Positions 7,088 through 14,098 are shown, counted from the stretch's first letter. The stretch is DNA of 21,803 nt from Ruminococcus sp. AF46-10NS (GCF_003474435.1 NZ_QRNF01000047.1:1-21803), one strand, 5' to 3'. Made by a program: numbers and translations. Notes: generated by a model not told the origin, from the sequence alone.

Positions 7088-7538
7088 TAATATCTATCGA
7101 TCGTTTTCTTGGTATTTTGTGGTCAACTTGGCTCTTTTTTCGACCACTCTTTCTTTTTAGTACGTCATTTTTCAGTTTGTAAGCAAAAGCTTTTTCACTG
7201 TAACTGATCCGTTCTCTGTGAAGATTGGAATCTACCATACTTAAAATGGAATCATCTTCACTTAATACTCGGATAATTACCGATACTTTACGGTATCCCA
7301 GCTTCTCCGCAGCATGTTTTCTTCTGTGACCGGATATGATCTCATAGTATCCATCCGGTACTGGTCTGACGATCAGCGGATTTAAAATGCCATACTTCTC
7401 AATGCTTTCCTGCAGAAGAAACATTTCCTTATCATCTTTCACTTGAAAGGGATGCTCCTTGAATGGACGGAGACGCTCAATCTCAATTTCTATGATTCTT
7501 TCTTCGTTTTCTCCTGATTGTCTGTTTAGCTCAGCCAT
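7074..7538 (-). pseudogene. ParB/Spo0J-like partition protein, C-terminally truncated
   Basis: 154 residues with the ParB N-terminal domain: IEIEIERLRPFKEHPFQVKD (box I region), SIEKYGILNPLIVRPVPDGY, then EIISGHRRKHAAEKLGYRKV with the GHRR CTP-binding motif (box II), VIIRVLSEDD and NLHRERISYSEKAFAYKLK. The full proteins run to about 280-300 residues. Here the chain stops just after RKRSIDIISED, before the helix-turn-helix, where the sequence joins the mobC remnant. AGGAG lies 5 nt before ATG 7536-7538. Without its DNA-binding and dimer domains it is unlikely to act in partition. The gene is the first behind the att-like tRNA end at 7794, the same order as in the second copy near 20372. Confidence 0.8.
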
Positions 7539-7602
7539 CTTGACTCCTTTCCTCTGATTTACATCCCCGAATAAGGGGTGACAACAGAGCGGAACCCAAA
7601 TG

Positions 7603-7771
7603 TTAGCTGGACTTCCTAAAATCCATGTTTGCCAACCGGTAATTTTGATTAGCTGTCAGTTAACAAAAATCGGATTGTATTAGCTGGAAATTGATCATTT
7701 TGAATGGAATTTCATGTCACGAACGTGATTAGAAAATAACAAAAGCGTTCGCTGTCAGCTAATCCAGCTAA
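7603..7771. repeat. Five TTAGCTG repeats, probable recombinase arm-type sites
   Basis: TTAGCTGG at 7603-7610 (+), TTAGCTGTCAG at 7649-7659 (+), TTAGCTGG at 7680-7687 (+), TTAGCTGACAG at 7752-7762 (-) and TTAGCTGG at 7764-7771 (-). They lie between parB and the tRNA-like att end, and the last two sit in the loop of a terminator hairpin. Clustered direct and inverted short repeats next to an att core are typical arm sites of tyrosine recombinases. The recombinase itself is not in this window. Confidence 0.55.
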
Positions 7772-7787
7772 CATTTTCGAACGCTTT
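7735..7787 (-). terminator. Terminator behind the tRNA-like att end
   Basis: Arms AAAGCGTTCG (7742-7751) and CGAACGCTTT (7778-7787) form a perfect 10-bp stem, followed on the reverse strand by TTTTGTTATTTT. It sits 6 nt past the tRNA 3' end, so integration would restore both the tRNA end and a terminator. Confidence 0.65.
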
Positions 7788-7793
7788 GAAGCC

Positions 7794-7837
7794 CGTCGCC
7801 AAGAGGATTTGAACCTCCGACCCCTCGCTTAGGAGCT
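7794..7837 (-). other. tRNA-Arg(CCT) 3' half, att-like site
   Basis: Reverse strand reads CTCCTAAG (anticodon loop with CCT), then a variable region, a TpsiC arm GGAGG-TTCAAAT-CCTCT and an acceptor 3' strand TGGCGACG. Upstream of the anticodon the sequence no longer fits a tRNA: no D arm, and no matching 5' acceptor strand. Only the 3' half is present, as left by an element that integrates at the anticodon loop of a tRNA-Arg gene. It is not a working tRNA. Confidence 0.65.
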
Positions 7838-8161
7838 CGAGATACCACTGTAAATACATACAATGATTAGTCAACCTAAGTCAAGGAAATCCTTGGTTTT
7901 CCTAACTATTCTGTTACTCCCTGTCAAAATAAGAAAACCTGTTTTCATCTCTGTAAAGCACCTTTCGGTGCTCAGAGCACCCGGAGGATATAACCATTCC
8001 GTTCCATCGAGTTCACTCAGTTGGCCACCATTACGATTCAGCTTCGTAACAATGATCACTTGGTTTTCTTATTAGATTAACTATATTATAACGTGCTGTA
8101 GGTCGGATGTCGATGATTTTTTGACCATATTTTACTCGGATTTACTTACTGCTACTTCTAG
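7838..8161. other. Intergenic, no supported gene
   Basis: Contains a small hairpin GCACC-TTTC-GGTGC near 7959-7972 and AT-rich DNA. A 62-codon reverse-strand frame (7871-8059) lacks a ribosome site and a recognisable domain. This stretch lies just outside the att-like core, so it may be residual element or chromosomal flank. Confidence 0.4.
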
Positions 8162-8194
8162 ATAAAAAGATGGAAGCAGTTGCTCCGTACTTCC
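8162..8194 (-). terminator. Weak terminator after the aldo/keto reductase operon
   Basis: GGAAG (8172-8176) pairs with CTTCC (8190-8194); on the reverse strand the stem is followed by ATCTTTTTATC. The stem is short, so this is a tentative call. Confidence 0.4.
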
Positions 8195-8199
8195 CCATT

Positions 8200-8232
8200 T
8201 TACTGATTCAGCCATACATCATTTTTGCTCAT
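8200..8232 (-). pseudogene. Ten-codon ORF with a good ribosome site, probable truncated gene start
   Basis: MSKNDVWLNQ then TAA, with GGAG 8 nt before the ATG (8230-8232), 16 nt downstream of the aldo/keto reductase stop. The text looks like a genuine N-terminus of a following operon gene that has been lost. A functional decapeptide cannot be excluded. Confidence 0.3.
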
Positions 8233-8247
8233 ACTATTTTCTCCATA

Positions 8248-9087
8248 TTATTTTTCAAACTCTGGTTTCCAGTTTGCAAACTGTACAAGCTGTTCATCCG
8301 TGCGGTGATAATATCTTTCATTCTTGTCCAGCTTTGCAATCTGTTCCATTTCTTCATCTGTTAATGCAAAATCAAAGATATCCATATTGTCCTTAATGTG
8401 TTCTGCATTTTTACTTCCAGGAATTACAACAAATCCCATCTGAGTATGCCAACGGAGAATAACCTGTGCAGGTGTTTTTCCATATTTTTTGCCAAGTCCT
8501 GCAAATACCAACTCATTCATTAATGCTGTATCTCCATGTCCCAGCGGATACCAGCTCATAAGCTTAATTCCATATTTGTCTAAAGTTACACGAAGTTCTT
8601 TCTGTGTGAAATATGGATGTGCTTCCACCTGAATAAACTGAGGTACAATTTCCCACTTTGTTTCCAACTCTTCCATATATTTTCCTTCAAAATTCGAGAT
8701 ACCTATGGATTTTGCTTTGCCCTCTCTATACGCTTTTTCAAGCATTCTGTATCCGGCAAGCCAGTTGCCTGCAGGCTGGTGTATATAAAGTAAATCCACA
8801 TAATCAACACCAAGTCTTTCTAGAGTTTCTTCTACAGTATTCTCATTTTCATATTCACTAGCCCATATTTTTGTTGATAGAAATATATTTTTTCTGTCAA
8901 TTCCACTATCCTTGATTGCTCTTCCAACTGCACGCTCATTTACATAAGCATTTGCTGTATCAATTAGGGAATATCCCATTTTTAATGCCTCTAATGTACT
9001 TGTGTAGGCATCCTCTGGTGATAACATAAAAGTTCCTAGTCCAAGCATTGGACATTCCAAATTGTTATTCAACTTCATATTTTCCAT
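8248..9087 (-). CDS. Aldo/keto reductase
   Basis: A 279-residue NADPH-dependent carbonyl reductase of the AKR superfamily (TIM barrel), close in layout to 2,5-diketo-D-gluconate reductases. The catalytic tetrad is complete: D43 and Y48 (LIDTANAYVNE), K73 (FLSTKIW) and H103 (LLYIHQPAGNW). Further marks are GISNFEGKYMEEL, PQFIQVEAHPY, LMSWYPLGHGD and the C-terminal cofactor-phosphate region VVIPGSKNAEHIKDNMDIFD. Start ATG 9085-9087 is chosen for AGGAGG 9 nt upstream. It is the last gene of the MerR-flavodoxin operon, 4 nt after the acetyltransferase. Removal of reactive aldehydes or ketones is the likely role; the substrate is inferred only. Confidence 0.93.
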   Translation of the reverse strand: MENMKLNNNLECPMLGLGTFMLSPEDAYTSTLEALKMGYSLIDTANAYVNERAVGRAIKDSGIDRKNIFLSTKIWASEYENENTVEETLERLGVDYVDLLYIHQPAGNWLAGYRMLEKAYREGKAKSIGISNFEGKYMEELETKWEIVPQFIQVEAHPYFTQKELRVTLDKYGIKLMSWYPLGHGDTALMNELVFAGLGKKYGKTPAQVILRWHTQMGFVVIPGSKNAEHIKDNMDIFDFALTDEEMEQIAKLDKNERYYHRTDEQLVQFANWKPEFEK

Positions 9088-9091
9088 CTTT

Positions 9092-9646
9092 TTAGTCCTC
9101 CTGAAATTTTTCTTTATCAAGCATTTTTATTACTTTTGCCGGATTTCCAACTGCTACTGCATAATCCGGTACATCCTTTGTCACTACAGATCCAGCTCCC
9201 ACAATTGCGTGTCTTCCGATACATACTCCCGGAAGTATCGTAGCTCCAGCTCCTACCCAGGCATATTCTCTTATCAGAACAGGCTTACAAGTCAGAGTAC
9301 ACAAATCATATGGATCATGATTATTGGAAATAAGCTGTACATTTGCAGCAATCATAGCATTGTCTTCAATCGTTATTCCACCTCTTGCCATTGCAAGAAG
9401 ATTAGAATTGATAAATACATTCCTGCCAATCTTTACGCTTCCAACACATGCTCCATTAAGCGGTGGTGATATCATACTCCCATCTCCTAGGTTATTTCCA
9501 AACAATTCCTTTAATAAATGATTATATTCATCAGTAAAAGGCATTGTATGATTAATCTGAAATAATATTTTTGTCTGACGTTGCCCTTCTGTACTTTCTT
9601 TTATTGACGCAGTTCTTACATCAACACGTATTTCCTTGCATTCCAT
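9092..9646 (-). CDS. Left-handed beta-helix O-acetyltransferase (maltose/galactoside type)
   Basis: 184 residues. After an N-terminal helical part (TDEYNHLLKELFGNNLGDGS, close to the maltose acetyltransferase cap) come hexapeptide repeats: VKIGRNVFINSN, ITIEDNAMIAANVQLISNNH (His of the active-site NNHD), PVLIREYAWVGAGATILPGV and AIVGAGSVVTKDV, ending VGNPAKVIKML. These form the trimeric acetyl-CoA-binding helix. The acceptor sugar is unknown. ATG 9644-9646 has GAGG 8 nt upstream. The N-terminus is unusual: residues 1-30 do not resemble the usual cap start, so a remodelled or fused N-end is possible. It lies 11 nt after the flavodoxin and 4 nt before the aldo/keto reductase. Confidence 0.85.
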   Translation of the reverse strand: MECKEIRVDVRTASIKESTEGQRQTKILFQINHTMPFTDEYNHLLKELFGNNLGDGSMISPPLNGACVGSVKIGRNVFINSNLLAMARGGITIEDNAMIAANVQLISNNHDPYDLCTLTCKPVLIREYAWVGAGATILPGVCIGRHAIVGAGSVVTKDVPDYAVAVGNPAKVIKMLDKEKFQED

Positions 9647-9657
9647 TTTTCTAACCT

Positions 9658-10164
9658 CTATTTCTGTATCCATCTTTCAAGTACATCTTTCGCTTGATCT
9701 ACGCTGCTTCCATGTATCGCAATGCCTTTCTCAATCACTGCACCTTTTGCACTTTTTTTAATATCACTCTCCGTATTTGACAATCCGCTTCCTTCATGCG
9801 TACAGAATGGATGAATTTTCTTTCCTGTAAAATCATAACTTTCCAGAAAAGTATATACAGCCATTGGCATGGTTCCCCAGTAATTCGGGTATCCAAGATA
9901 AATCTCGTCATATTGATCTATGTCCTGTGGCAGATTTAGTATCTCTGGTCGTTTTCCTGTCTGTTTATCCTCTTTTGCCTGTGCAATGCAGGTATTATAA
10001 TCAGCGGCATAGGGAATCTTTTGCTCGATTTTGAAAAGGTCTGCTCCTGTCATATCAGCTATCATTTTTGCAGCTTTCTCAGTATTGCCAATCTGAATAT
10101 ATTTCATGGAACCGCCAAAATAATTTTCATCTGCTCTTGAATAAAATGCTACCAGCTTTGCCAT
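9658..10164 (-). CDS. Flavodoxin-like protein
   Basis: 168 residues of flavodoxin fold. MAKLVAFYSRADENYFGG opens it, with the longer insert seen in the flavodoxin_4 type; the FMN phosphate loop ends at IQIGNTEKAAKMIA. EIYLGYPNYWGTMPMAVYTF is the isoalloxazine loop and FCTHEGSGLSNTESDIKK the later flavin-contacting loop. No signal peptide is present. ATG 10162-10164 has AGGAGG 10 nt upstream. It follows the MerR gene by 5 nt. Flavodoxins of this type transfer electrons or reduce quinones; the partner is unknown. Confidence 0.9.
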   Translation of the reverse strand: MAKLVAFYSRADENYFGGSMKYIQIGNTEKAAKMIADMTGADLFKIEQKIPYAADYNTCIAQAKEDKQTGKRPEILNLPQDIDQYDEIYLGYPNYWGTMPMAVYTFLESYDFTGKKIHPFCTHEGSGLSNTESDIKKSAKGAVIEKGIAIHGSSVDQAKDVLERWIQK

Positions 10165-10169
10165 TTGTA

Positions 10170-10553
10170 CTATTCCTCCTTTGTCCATACCAGTTTTCCT
10201 GTTTTCACTGCTTCTTCATACCGTGATATCTTATAAGAAAGCCTGTCCATAGTTTCCTCTATCTGCTCTTTTTGCTTCTGAAGAATATCCATCTGCTCAT
10301 TCAACAACTCAAGTCTCGCAGGTATTGTACAATCTCCCGCCCTAAATAGCCTTTGATATTCAATCAGACTTTCTATGGGAAGTCCTGCATTTCTCATACA
10401 TACTGCAAGCTCAACCCATCTAAGATCTTCTTCCTGGTAATCCCGAATTCCTCCGGATGTTCTTGTAACTTTAGGAATCACATTAACCCTCTCATAATAA
10501 CGGAGGGTATCCTGTGAAATACCATATTTTTCTGACACTTCTTTTATTGTCAT
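10170..10553 (-). CDS. MerR-family transcriptional regulator (intact)
   Basis: 127 residues. The N-terminal MerR winged helix is complete: MTIKEVSEKYGISQDTLRYYERVNVIPKV, then TSGGIRDYQEEDLRWVELAVCMRNAGLPIE. A coiled dimer helix follows (LLNEQMDILQKQKEQIEETM DRLSYKISRYEE). There is no C-terminal cysteine metal site; Cys is limited to positions near residues 62 and 81, so an organic or electrophile signal, as in AdhR-type members, is more likely. ATG 10551-10553 has GGAGG 6 nt upstream. It sits between two flavodoxin genes and likely controls the 19-bp-spacer promoter at 11090-11120. It could also act at the similar promoter at 13550-13580, because the MerR gene next to that one is broken. Confidence 0.92.
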   Translation of the reverse strand: MTIKEVSEKYGISQDTLRYYERVNVIPKVTRTSGGIRDYQEEDLRWVELAVCMRNAGLPIESLIEYQRLFRAGDCTIPARLELLNEQMDILQKQKEQIEETMDRLSYKISRYEEAVKTGKLVWTKEE

Positions 10554-10569
10554 ATTCTTCCTCCACAAT

Positions 10570-11067
10570 TTAAAGAAGATTTTTCACACTCTGTATCCAT
10601 TCATTAATTTGTTCCTGAGGTGTCTCCAGATTACTTCCACCTGTAGAATCAAACTGTATCTGCATATCGCAAACCACATTTGCGCCTTTGCAGGCTGCTT
10701 TCATATCCTTTATTACATGCCCTGGCCAGCCACCATTTGTCATAAAAGGTACTACTGTCTTTCCGGTAAAATCCTGTTGGTGCAGAAATGTTTTTACAGC
10801 CGGAGCCATTGTGTACCACCATGTAGGTGTCCCAACTGCGATGACATCATAATCTGCAATATTGATATCCAGCGGTTTAATTTCAGGTTCGTATCCGCGC
10901 TGCACTTCATTCTGTCCCTGATTTACCACATCATCATAACTGCCAGAATATGGAACTACGGTATCTATTTTTAGAATATCGCTATCAGTCTCACTCTGCA
11001 GCATTTTTGCAATTCTTTCCGTGTTTCCATTTGACCATGAATAATATATAATCAGTAATTTCTTCAT
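10570..11067 (-). CDS. Flavodoxin
   Basis: 165 residues with a classical flavodoxin fold. MKKLLIIYYSWSNGNTERIAK carries the FMN phosphate loop (SWSNGNT). VIAVGTPTWWYTMAPAVKTF and FMTNGGWPGHVIKDM are the isoalloxazine-binding loops, with Trp stacking. It is about the length of stand-alone short flavodoxins. ATG 11065-11067 has GGAGG 7 nt upstream. The in-frame upstream ATG at 11142 would start before the -35 element, so it is not used. It is the first gene after the MerR-type promoter and 16 nt ahead of the MerR gene. Confidence 0.93.
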   Translation of the reverse strand: MKKLLIIYYSWSNGNTERIAKMLQSETDSDILKIDTVVPYSGSYDDVVNQGQNEVQRGYEPEIKPLDINIADYDVIAVGTPTWWYTMAPAVKTFLHQQDFTGKTVVPFMTNGGWPGHVIKDMKAACKGANVVCDMQIQFDSTGGSNLETPQEQINEWIQSVKNLL

Positions 11068-11089
11068 CTTTTTACCTCCTGTTTCGATT

Positions 11090-11120
11090 AGCATACTACT
11101 TGAAGTTAACTCCAAGTCAA
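11090..11120 (-). promoter_or_regulatory. MerR-type promoter (19-bp spacer) for the flavodoxin-MerR operon
   Basis: Reverse strand TTGACT (11115-11120), a 19-nt spacer, then TATGCT (11090-11095). The spacer holds the dyad at 11098-11117 (ACTTGGAGTT / AACTTCAAGT, one mismatch). A 19-bp spacer filled by a dyad is the hallmark of MerR-activated promoters. The core AGTTAACT is shared with the promoter at 13550-13580. Confidence 0.8.
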
Positions 11121-11149
11121 GAGCTTTTGATTTTTTCTTCATAAACGCT

Positions 11150-11256
11150 GGTATGACGCAGACTGTGGAAGACCCAAGACTCGCTACTGACGATTGGTTA
11201 GACCTTACCAGACAGGCATTCCACCTGCTAGACTACTCGCCCTTATCTGGGCGCAC
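11150..11256 (-). mobile_element. Group II intron, 5' fragment
   Basis: Reverse strand from 11256 begins GTGCGCCCAG, the group II 5' splice-site consensus, and runs parallel to the first ~100 nt of the complete intron at 15927, including TAGCGAGTCTTGGG (about 11173-11186). The similarity then fades and the sequence enters the flavodoxin promoter. No reverse transcriptase or domain V remains, so this copy cannot splice. It lies inside a lipoprotein flavodoxin gene and its 3' part was deleted together with the rest of that gene. The left limit is approximate. Confidence 0.75.
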
Positions 11257-11354
11257 AATCCCGATTTGACGGTAATTTCTGTTTCTCTACATCCTACAAG
11301 CCCAGATAAAACTAATATACACAGACTAAATAACAGTACTCTTTTCAAACTCAT
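11257..11354 (-). pseudogene. Lipoprotein flavodoxin, N-terminal signal part only
   Basis: Start ATG 11352-11354 overlaps the stop of the FMN reductase gene (ATGA). It encodes MSLKRVLLFSLCILVLSGLV then GCRETEITVKSG: a charged N-end, hydrophobic core and a lipobox (LVGC) with Cys22 as the lipid anchor. The gene is cut at 11256 by the group II intron fragment. Secreted flavodoxins with such a lipoprotein signal are common next to FMN reductases and MerR genes in Lachnospiraceae, so a flavodoxin is the best guess for the lost domain. That part is inferred, since the mature domain is absent. Confidence 0.6.
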
Positions 11355-11893
11355 AATTTCTTTCCAAGTTCATATGCTTTTTTCATCACATCAGCATGGC
11401 TTGCAGCTATATTTGCAGCATCAATTCCACCGCCACCGACCATGCCTTTCAAGGAAGCTTTTTCAAAACAGTCTACCCAGCCTTGCAGACCATTGTAGGC
11501 TTTTTCAAATGCACTTTCATCATTCTCAGCGGCAGTTGCAATCATATAAATATCTCTGAATGAGTAATCTGTCGAATATAAAGGATTCAATCTATCAAGA
11601 AGTGTTTTCATCTGGCCACACATCTCATAGTAATAAATTGGTGTTGCATAGACAATGACCTCCGCATCCTTTACTTTTGCCATAATATCTGCAACATCAT
11701 CCTTCAGTACACACATCCCATTCCTCTGACAGGATAGACAACCGATACAATATTTTATATCTTTTCCTTTCAAAGAAAGAAGTTCCACATCATGCCCGGC
11801 TTCTTTTGCTCCCTTTGCACACTCATTTGCAAGTATATCAGAATTGCTGCCTCCTCGAAGACTTGTCGATATGATCAATACTTTTTTTGCCAT
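11351..11893 (-). CDS. NAD(P)H-dependent FMN reductase / iron-sulfur flavoprotein-like
   Basis: 180 residues. KKVLIISTSLRGGSNSDILA is the FMN phosphate loop of the NADPH-dependent FMN reductase family (SxRxxSN). KYCIGCLSCQRNGMCVLKDD has C49, C52, C55 and C61, a CX2CX2CX5C pattern as in Isf-type iron-sulfur flavoproteins. VIVYATPIYYYEMCGQMKTL LDR forms the flavin/dimer loop. The enzyme probably reduces flavin or quinone-like substrates. ATG 11891-11893 has GGAG 10 nt upstream. It lies 2 nt after the acetyltransferase and overlaps the lipoprotein gene by 4 nt. Confidence 0.88.
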   Translation of the reverse strand: MAKKVLIISTSLRGGSNSDILANECAKGAKEAGHDVELLSLKGKDIKYCIGCLSCQRNGMCVLKDDVADIMAKVKDAEVIVYATPIYYYEMCGQMKTLLDRLNPLYSTDYSFRDIYMIATAAENDESAFEKAYNGLQGWVDCFEKASLKGMVGGGGIDAANIAASHADVMKKAYELGKKL

Positions 11894-11895
11894 GA

Positions 11896-12486
11896 TTAAA
11901 TTTCTCCTTTTTCAGTGTCTTTTTTAACCTTCCGTATAACTTTCGCAGGCACTCCTGCCGCAATCATATTGGCCGGAACATCTTTTGTTACAACTGCTCC
12001 GGCTGCAATGACCGAACCTTCACCAATCGTAACCCCCGGAAGAACCGTTACATTTGCTCCAAGCCACACTTTTTTTTCGATGTGAATCGGCTGAAATATC
12101 ATACCTGCTCTTTTCTCGGGATCTTCCATATGATTGATCGTTGCCAATACTGCATTATGTCCAATCAGGACTCCATCCTCTATATAAATACCACCCTGAT
12201 CCTGAAACTTACATCCTGCATTAATAAAAACATTTTTACCTATATGGATATTTCGTCCGCAGTCTGTATAAAACGGAGGAAACATTCCAAAACTTTCATC
12301 TATTTTTTGTCCGGTAAGTTCCGACATAAGCTGTATAATTTCTTCTTTTGTATGATATTTGTTATTCAGCTCCATCGTTATCTTTAATGCCCTTTGAGAC
12401 AGCTCATGCATAACCAAATGTTCTTCACTTCCACCATCTACGATATATCCGGGCTTCATATTACTCAAATATTCTTCACACGTCAT
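11896..12486 (-). CDS. Left-handed beta-helix O-acetyltransferase (maltose acetyltransferase-like)
   Basis: 196 residues. The N-terminal cap MTCEEYLSNMKPGYIVDGGS ... ELSQRALKITMELNN is close to maltose/galactoside acetyltransferases. Hexapeptide repeats follow: IHIGKNVFINAGCKFQDQGG, IYIEDGVLIGHNAVLATINH (catalytic His), IHIEKKVWLGANVTVLPGVT, IGEGSVIAAGAVVTKDVPAN and AAGVPAKVIRKV. The length is complete. It acetylates a sugar or other hydroxyl acceptor with acetyl-CoA as a soluble trimer. It lies 2 nt after the hydrolase stop, and its ribosome site (GGAG) is inside the end of that gene, so they are coupled. It is only distantly alike to the other acetyltransferase in the window and is not a recent duplicate. 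Confidence 0.9.
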   Translation of the reverse strand: MTCEEYLSNMKPGYIVDGGSEEHLVMHELSQRALKITMELNNKYHTKEEIIQLMSELTGQKIDESFGMFPPFYTDCGRNIHIGKNVFINAGCKFQDQGGIYIEDGVLIGHNAVLATINHMEDPEKRAGMIFQPIHIEKKVWLGANVTVLPGVTIGEGSVIAAGAVVTKDVPANMIAAGVPAKVIRKVKKDTEKGEI

Positions 12487-12488
12487 AA

Positions 12489-13487
12489 TTAACCAACTCC
12501 GTTTTCTTTAAAAAATTTCTGAATTTTGTCAAATGGAATCACATCCGGATTATCGTATAGATCTGTATGAACAGCTCCCGGAATTGTCAGCAGTTCTTTA
12601 TTGGATGTGTACTTGCTGTTCTTAATCATATTTTCATAAGCATCTTTTCCAAAATAATAGCTGTGTGCTTTTTCTCCATGAACGATAAGCACTGCACTTC
12701 TTAATTCATTACTGTACTTTAATATTGGCTGATTCATAAATGACATACATCCAATACTGTTCCAGCCATCATTTGAATTCAGGCTCCTTTTATGATAACA
12801 TCTGCCTTTATAATACTCACTGTAATCTTTTACGAAGAAAGGTGCATCTTCCGGAACCGGAAGGGGAACACAACCACCGCCTCTTGAATATTCGCCTTTA
12901 CGGTATTCTTCTGTCCTGAGGGTATTCAGTGACTGTTTCTTTGCATAACGTGCTTCTTCACTGTCCTCAGAATCAAAGTATCCATTCGCATTTACTCTTG
13001 TCATATCATACATGGTAGAAGCAACGGTTGCTTTTATTCTTGTATCCAACGCAGCTGCGTTAAGAGCCATTCCACCCCAGCCGCAGATTCCAATGATTCC
13101 TATTTTATCCAGATCCACATCTTCCCGAACAGAAAGGAAATCAACAGCAGCCATAAAATCTTCTGTATTAATATCTGGAGAAGCCATAAATCTTGGATAG
13201 CCTCCACTTTCCCCCGTAAAAGAAGGGTCAAATGCAATTGTTAAATATCCTCTTTCAGCCATTGTCTGTGCATATAATCCGGAACACTGTTCTTTGACTG
13301 CCCCAAATGGTCCGCTTACGGCAATCGCAGGATATTTCCCAGATGCATTTTGGGGCTTATACAGATCTGCAGCAAGTGTGATTCCATAACGATTTATAAA
13401 TGTCACTTTCGTGTGGTCTACTTTTTCACTCTGTGGAAAAGTTTTATCCCATTCAGATACTAGTTTTAATTCTTCTGTTTTCAACAT
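12489..13487 (-). CDS. Alpha/beta hydrolase with Cys nucleophile motif (YcjY / dienelactone-hydrolase-like)
   Basis: 332 residues. The entry strands KVTFINRYGITLAADLYKP and YPAIAVSGPFGAVKEQ carry the oxyanion region. RGYLTIAFDPSFTGESGGYP is the DPxxxGxSxG segment common to YcjY/DLH-type members. GIIGICGWGGMALNAA is the nucleophile elbow, with Cys in place of Ser (G-x-C-x-G). The final segment GAVHTDLYDNPD supplies the catalytic His. A Cys nucleophile is known from dienelactone hydrolases. ATG 13485-13487 has GGAGG 8 nt upstream. It is the first gene after the MerR-type promoter at 13550-13580 and heads the run of acetyltransferase, FMN reductase and lipoprotein genes. Substrate unknown. Confidence 0.88.
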   Translation of the reverse strand: MLKTEELKLVSEWDKTFPQSEKVDHTKVTFINRYGITLAADLYKPQNASGKYPAIAVSGPFGAVKEQCSGLYAQTMAERGYLTIAFDPSFTGESGGYPRFMASPDINTEDFMAAVDFLSVREDVDLDKIGIIGICGWGGMALNAAALDTRIKATVASTMYDMTRVNANGYFDSEDSEEARYAKKQSLNTLRTEEYRKGEYSRGGGCVPLPVPEDAPFFVKDYSEYYKGRCYHKRSLNSNDGWNSIGCMSFMNQPILKYSNELRSAVLIVHGEKAHSYYFGKDAYENMIKNSKYTSNKELLTIPGAVHTDLYDNPDVIPFDKIQKFFKENGVG

Positions 13488-13549
13488 AAATATAACCTCC
13501 ATATGCAAAATTTCTTGTAATTACACTAACAATAGTATATGATATAAAT

Positions 13550-13580
13550 ATCTTACAACCTAAAGTTAACTTTAGGTCAA
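13550..13580 (-). promoter_or_regulatory. MerR-type promoter with perfect 18-bp palindrome
   Basis: Reverse strand TTGACC (13575-13580), 19-nt spacer, TAAGAT (13550-13555). Between them lies the perfect palindrome CCTAAAGTTAACTTTAGG (13559-13576). The long spacer and centred dyad are typical for MerR activation. It drives the hydrolase gene leftward. The divergent MerR gene (13606) is its obvious regulator but is frameshifted. Confidence 0.85.
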
Positions 13581-13605
13581 GCATAAATTTGAAAGAAGGT
13601 TTTTT

Positions 13606-14042
13606 ATGTATACAATCGGTCAGGTCTCTGCAATGTTTAATCTTCCTGTTTCTACATTAAGGTATTATGACAAGGAAGGCTTTTTCCCTAATCTGGAACG
13701 CAAGGGAAATATCCGTTATTTCAGCGATAATGAATTAGAAGCACTTCGTATCATTGAATGTCTGAAGAAATCCGGTCTTGAGATAAAAGATATAAAGCAA
13801 TTTTTTATCTGGGTATCTGAGGCAGCTCCAGCTATGAAAAAAGGAAAGAATTATTTGAAACCAGAAAATCAGCTGTTGAAACTGAAATTCAGGAACTTCA
13901 AAAAACTCTCTCCCTCTTAAAATTCAAGTGCTGGTATTACGAAACAGCAATGAAAGATGGTAACGAAGATGCTATAAATGCCATGTTGCCTGACAAACTT
14001 CCAAAAAATATACAGAAACTATATGATAAAGGGCATGACTGA
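13606..14042 (+). pseudogene. MerR-family regulator with frameshift after the DNA-binding domain
   Basis: MYTIGQVSAMFNLPVSTLRY YDKEGFFPNLERKGNIRYFS DNELEALRIIECLKKSG is a complete MerR winged helix. Frame 1 then reads FFIWVSEAAPAMKKGKNYLK and stops at 13918-13920. With one base added near 13830-13835 the reading continues YEKRKELFETRKSAVETEIQ ELQKTLSLLKFKCWYYETAM KDG... to TGA 14040-14042. This is the dimer coil and tail expected for a protein of about 145 residues. So the effector half is out of frame. AGAAGG lies 6 nt before the ATG. A truncated DNA-binding half could still be made but would lack its dimer helix. Confidence 0.85.
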
Positions 14043-14098
14043 TTTTTGCTTTCTCCATCAGTCGAGTAGACTAAGACCTCTCAATCTTAGCCCCTCAC

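Noticed and set aside
7794..7870. A working tRNA-Arg at the first att-like site
   Set aside because: The 3' half fits, but there is no D arm and no 5' acceptor strand complementary to the 3' end.
7871..8059. 62-residue reverse-strand ORF
   Set aside because: No ribosome site, no recognisable domain, and it spans a hairpin.
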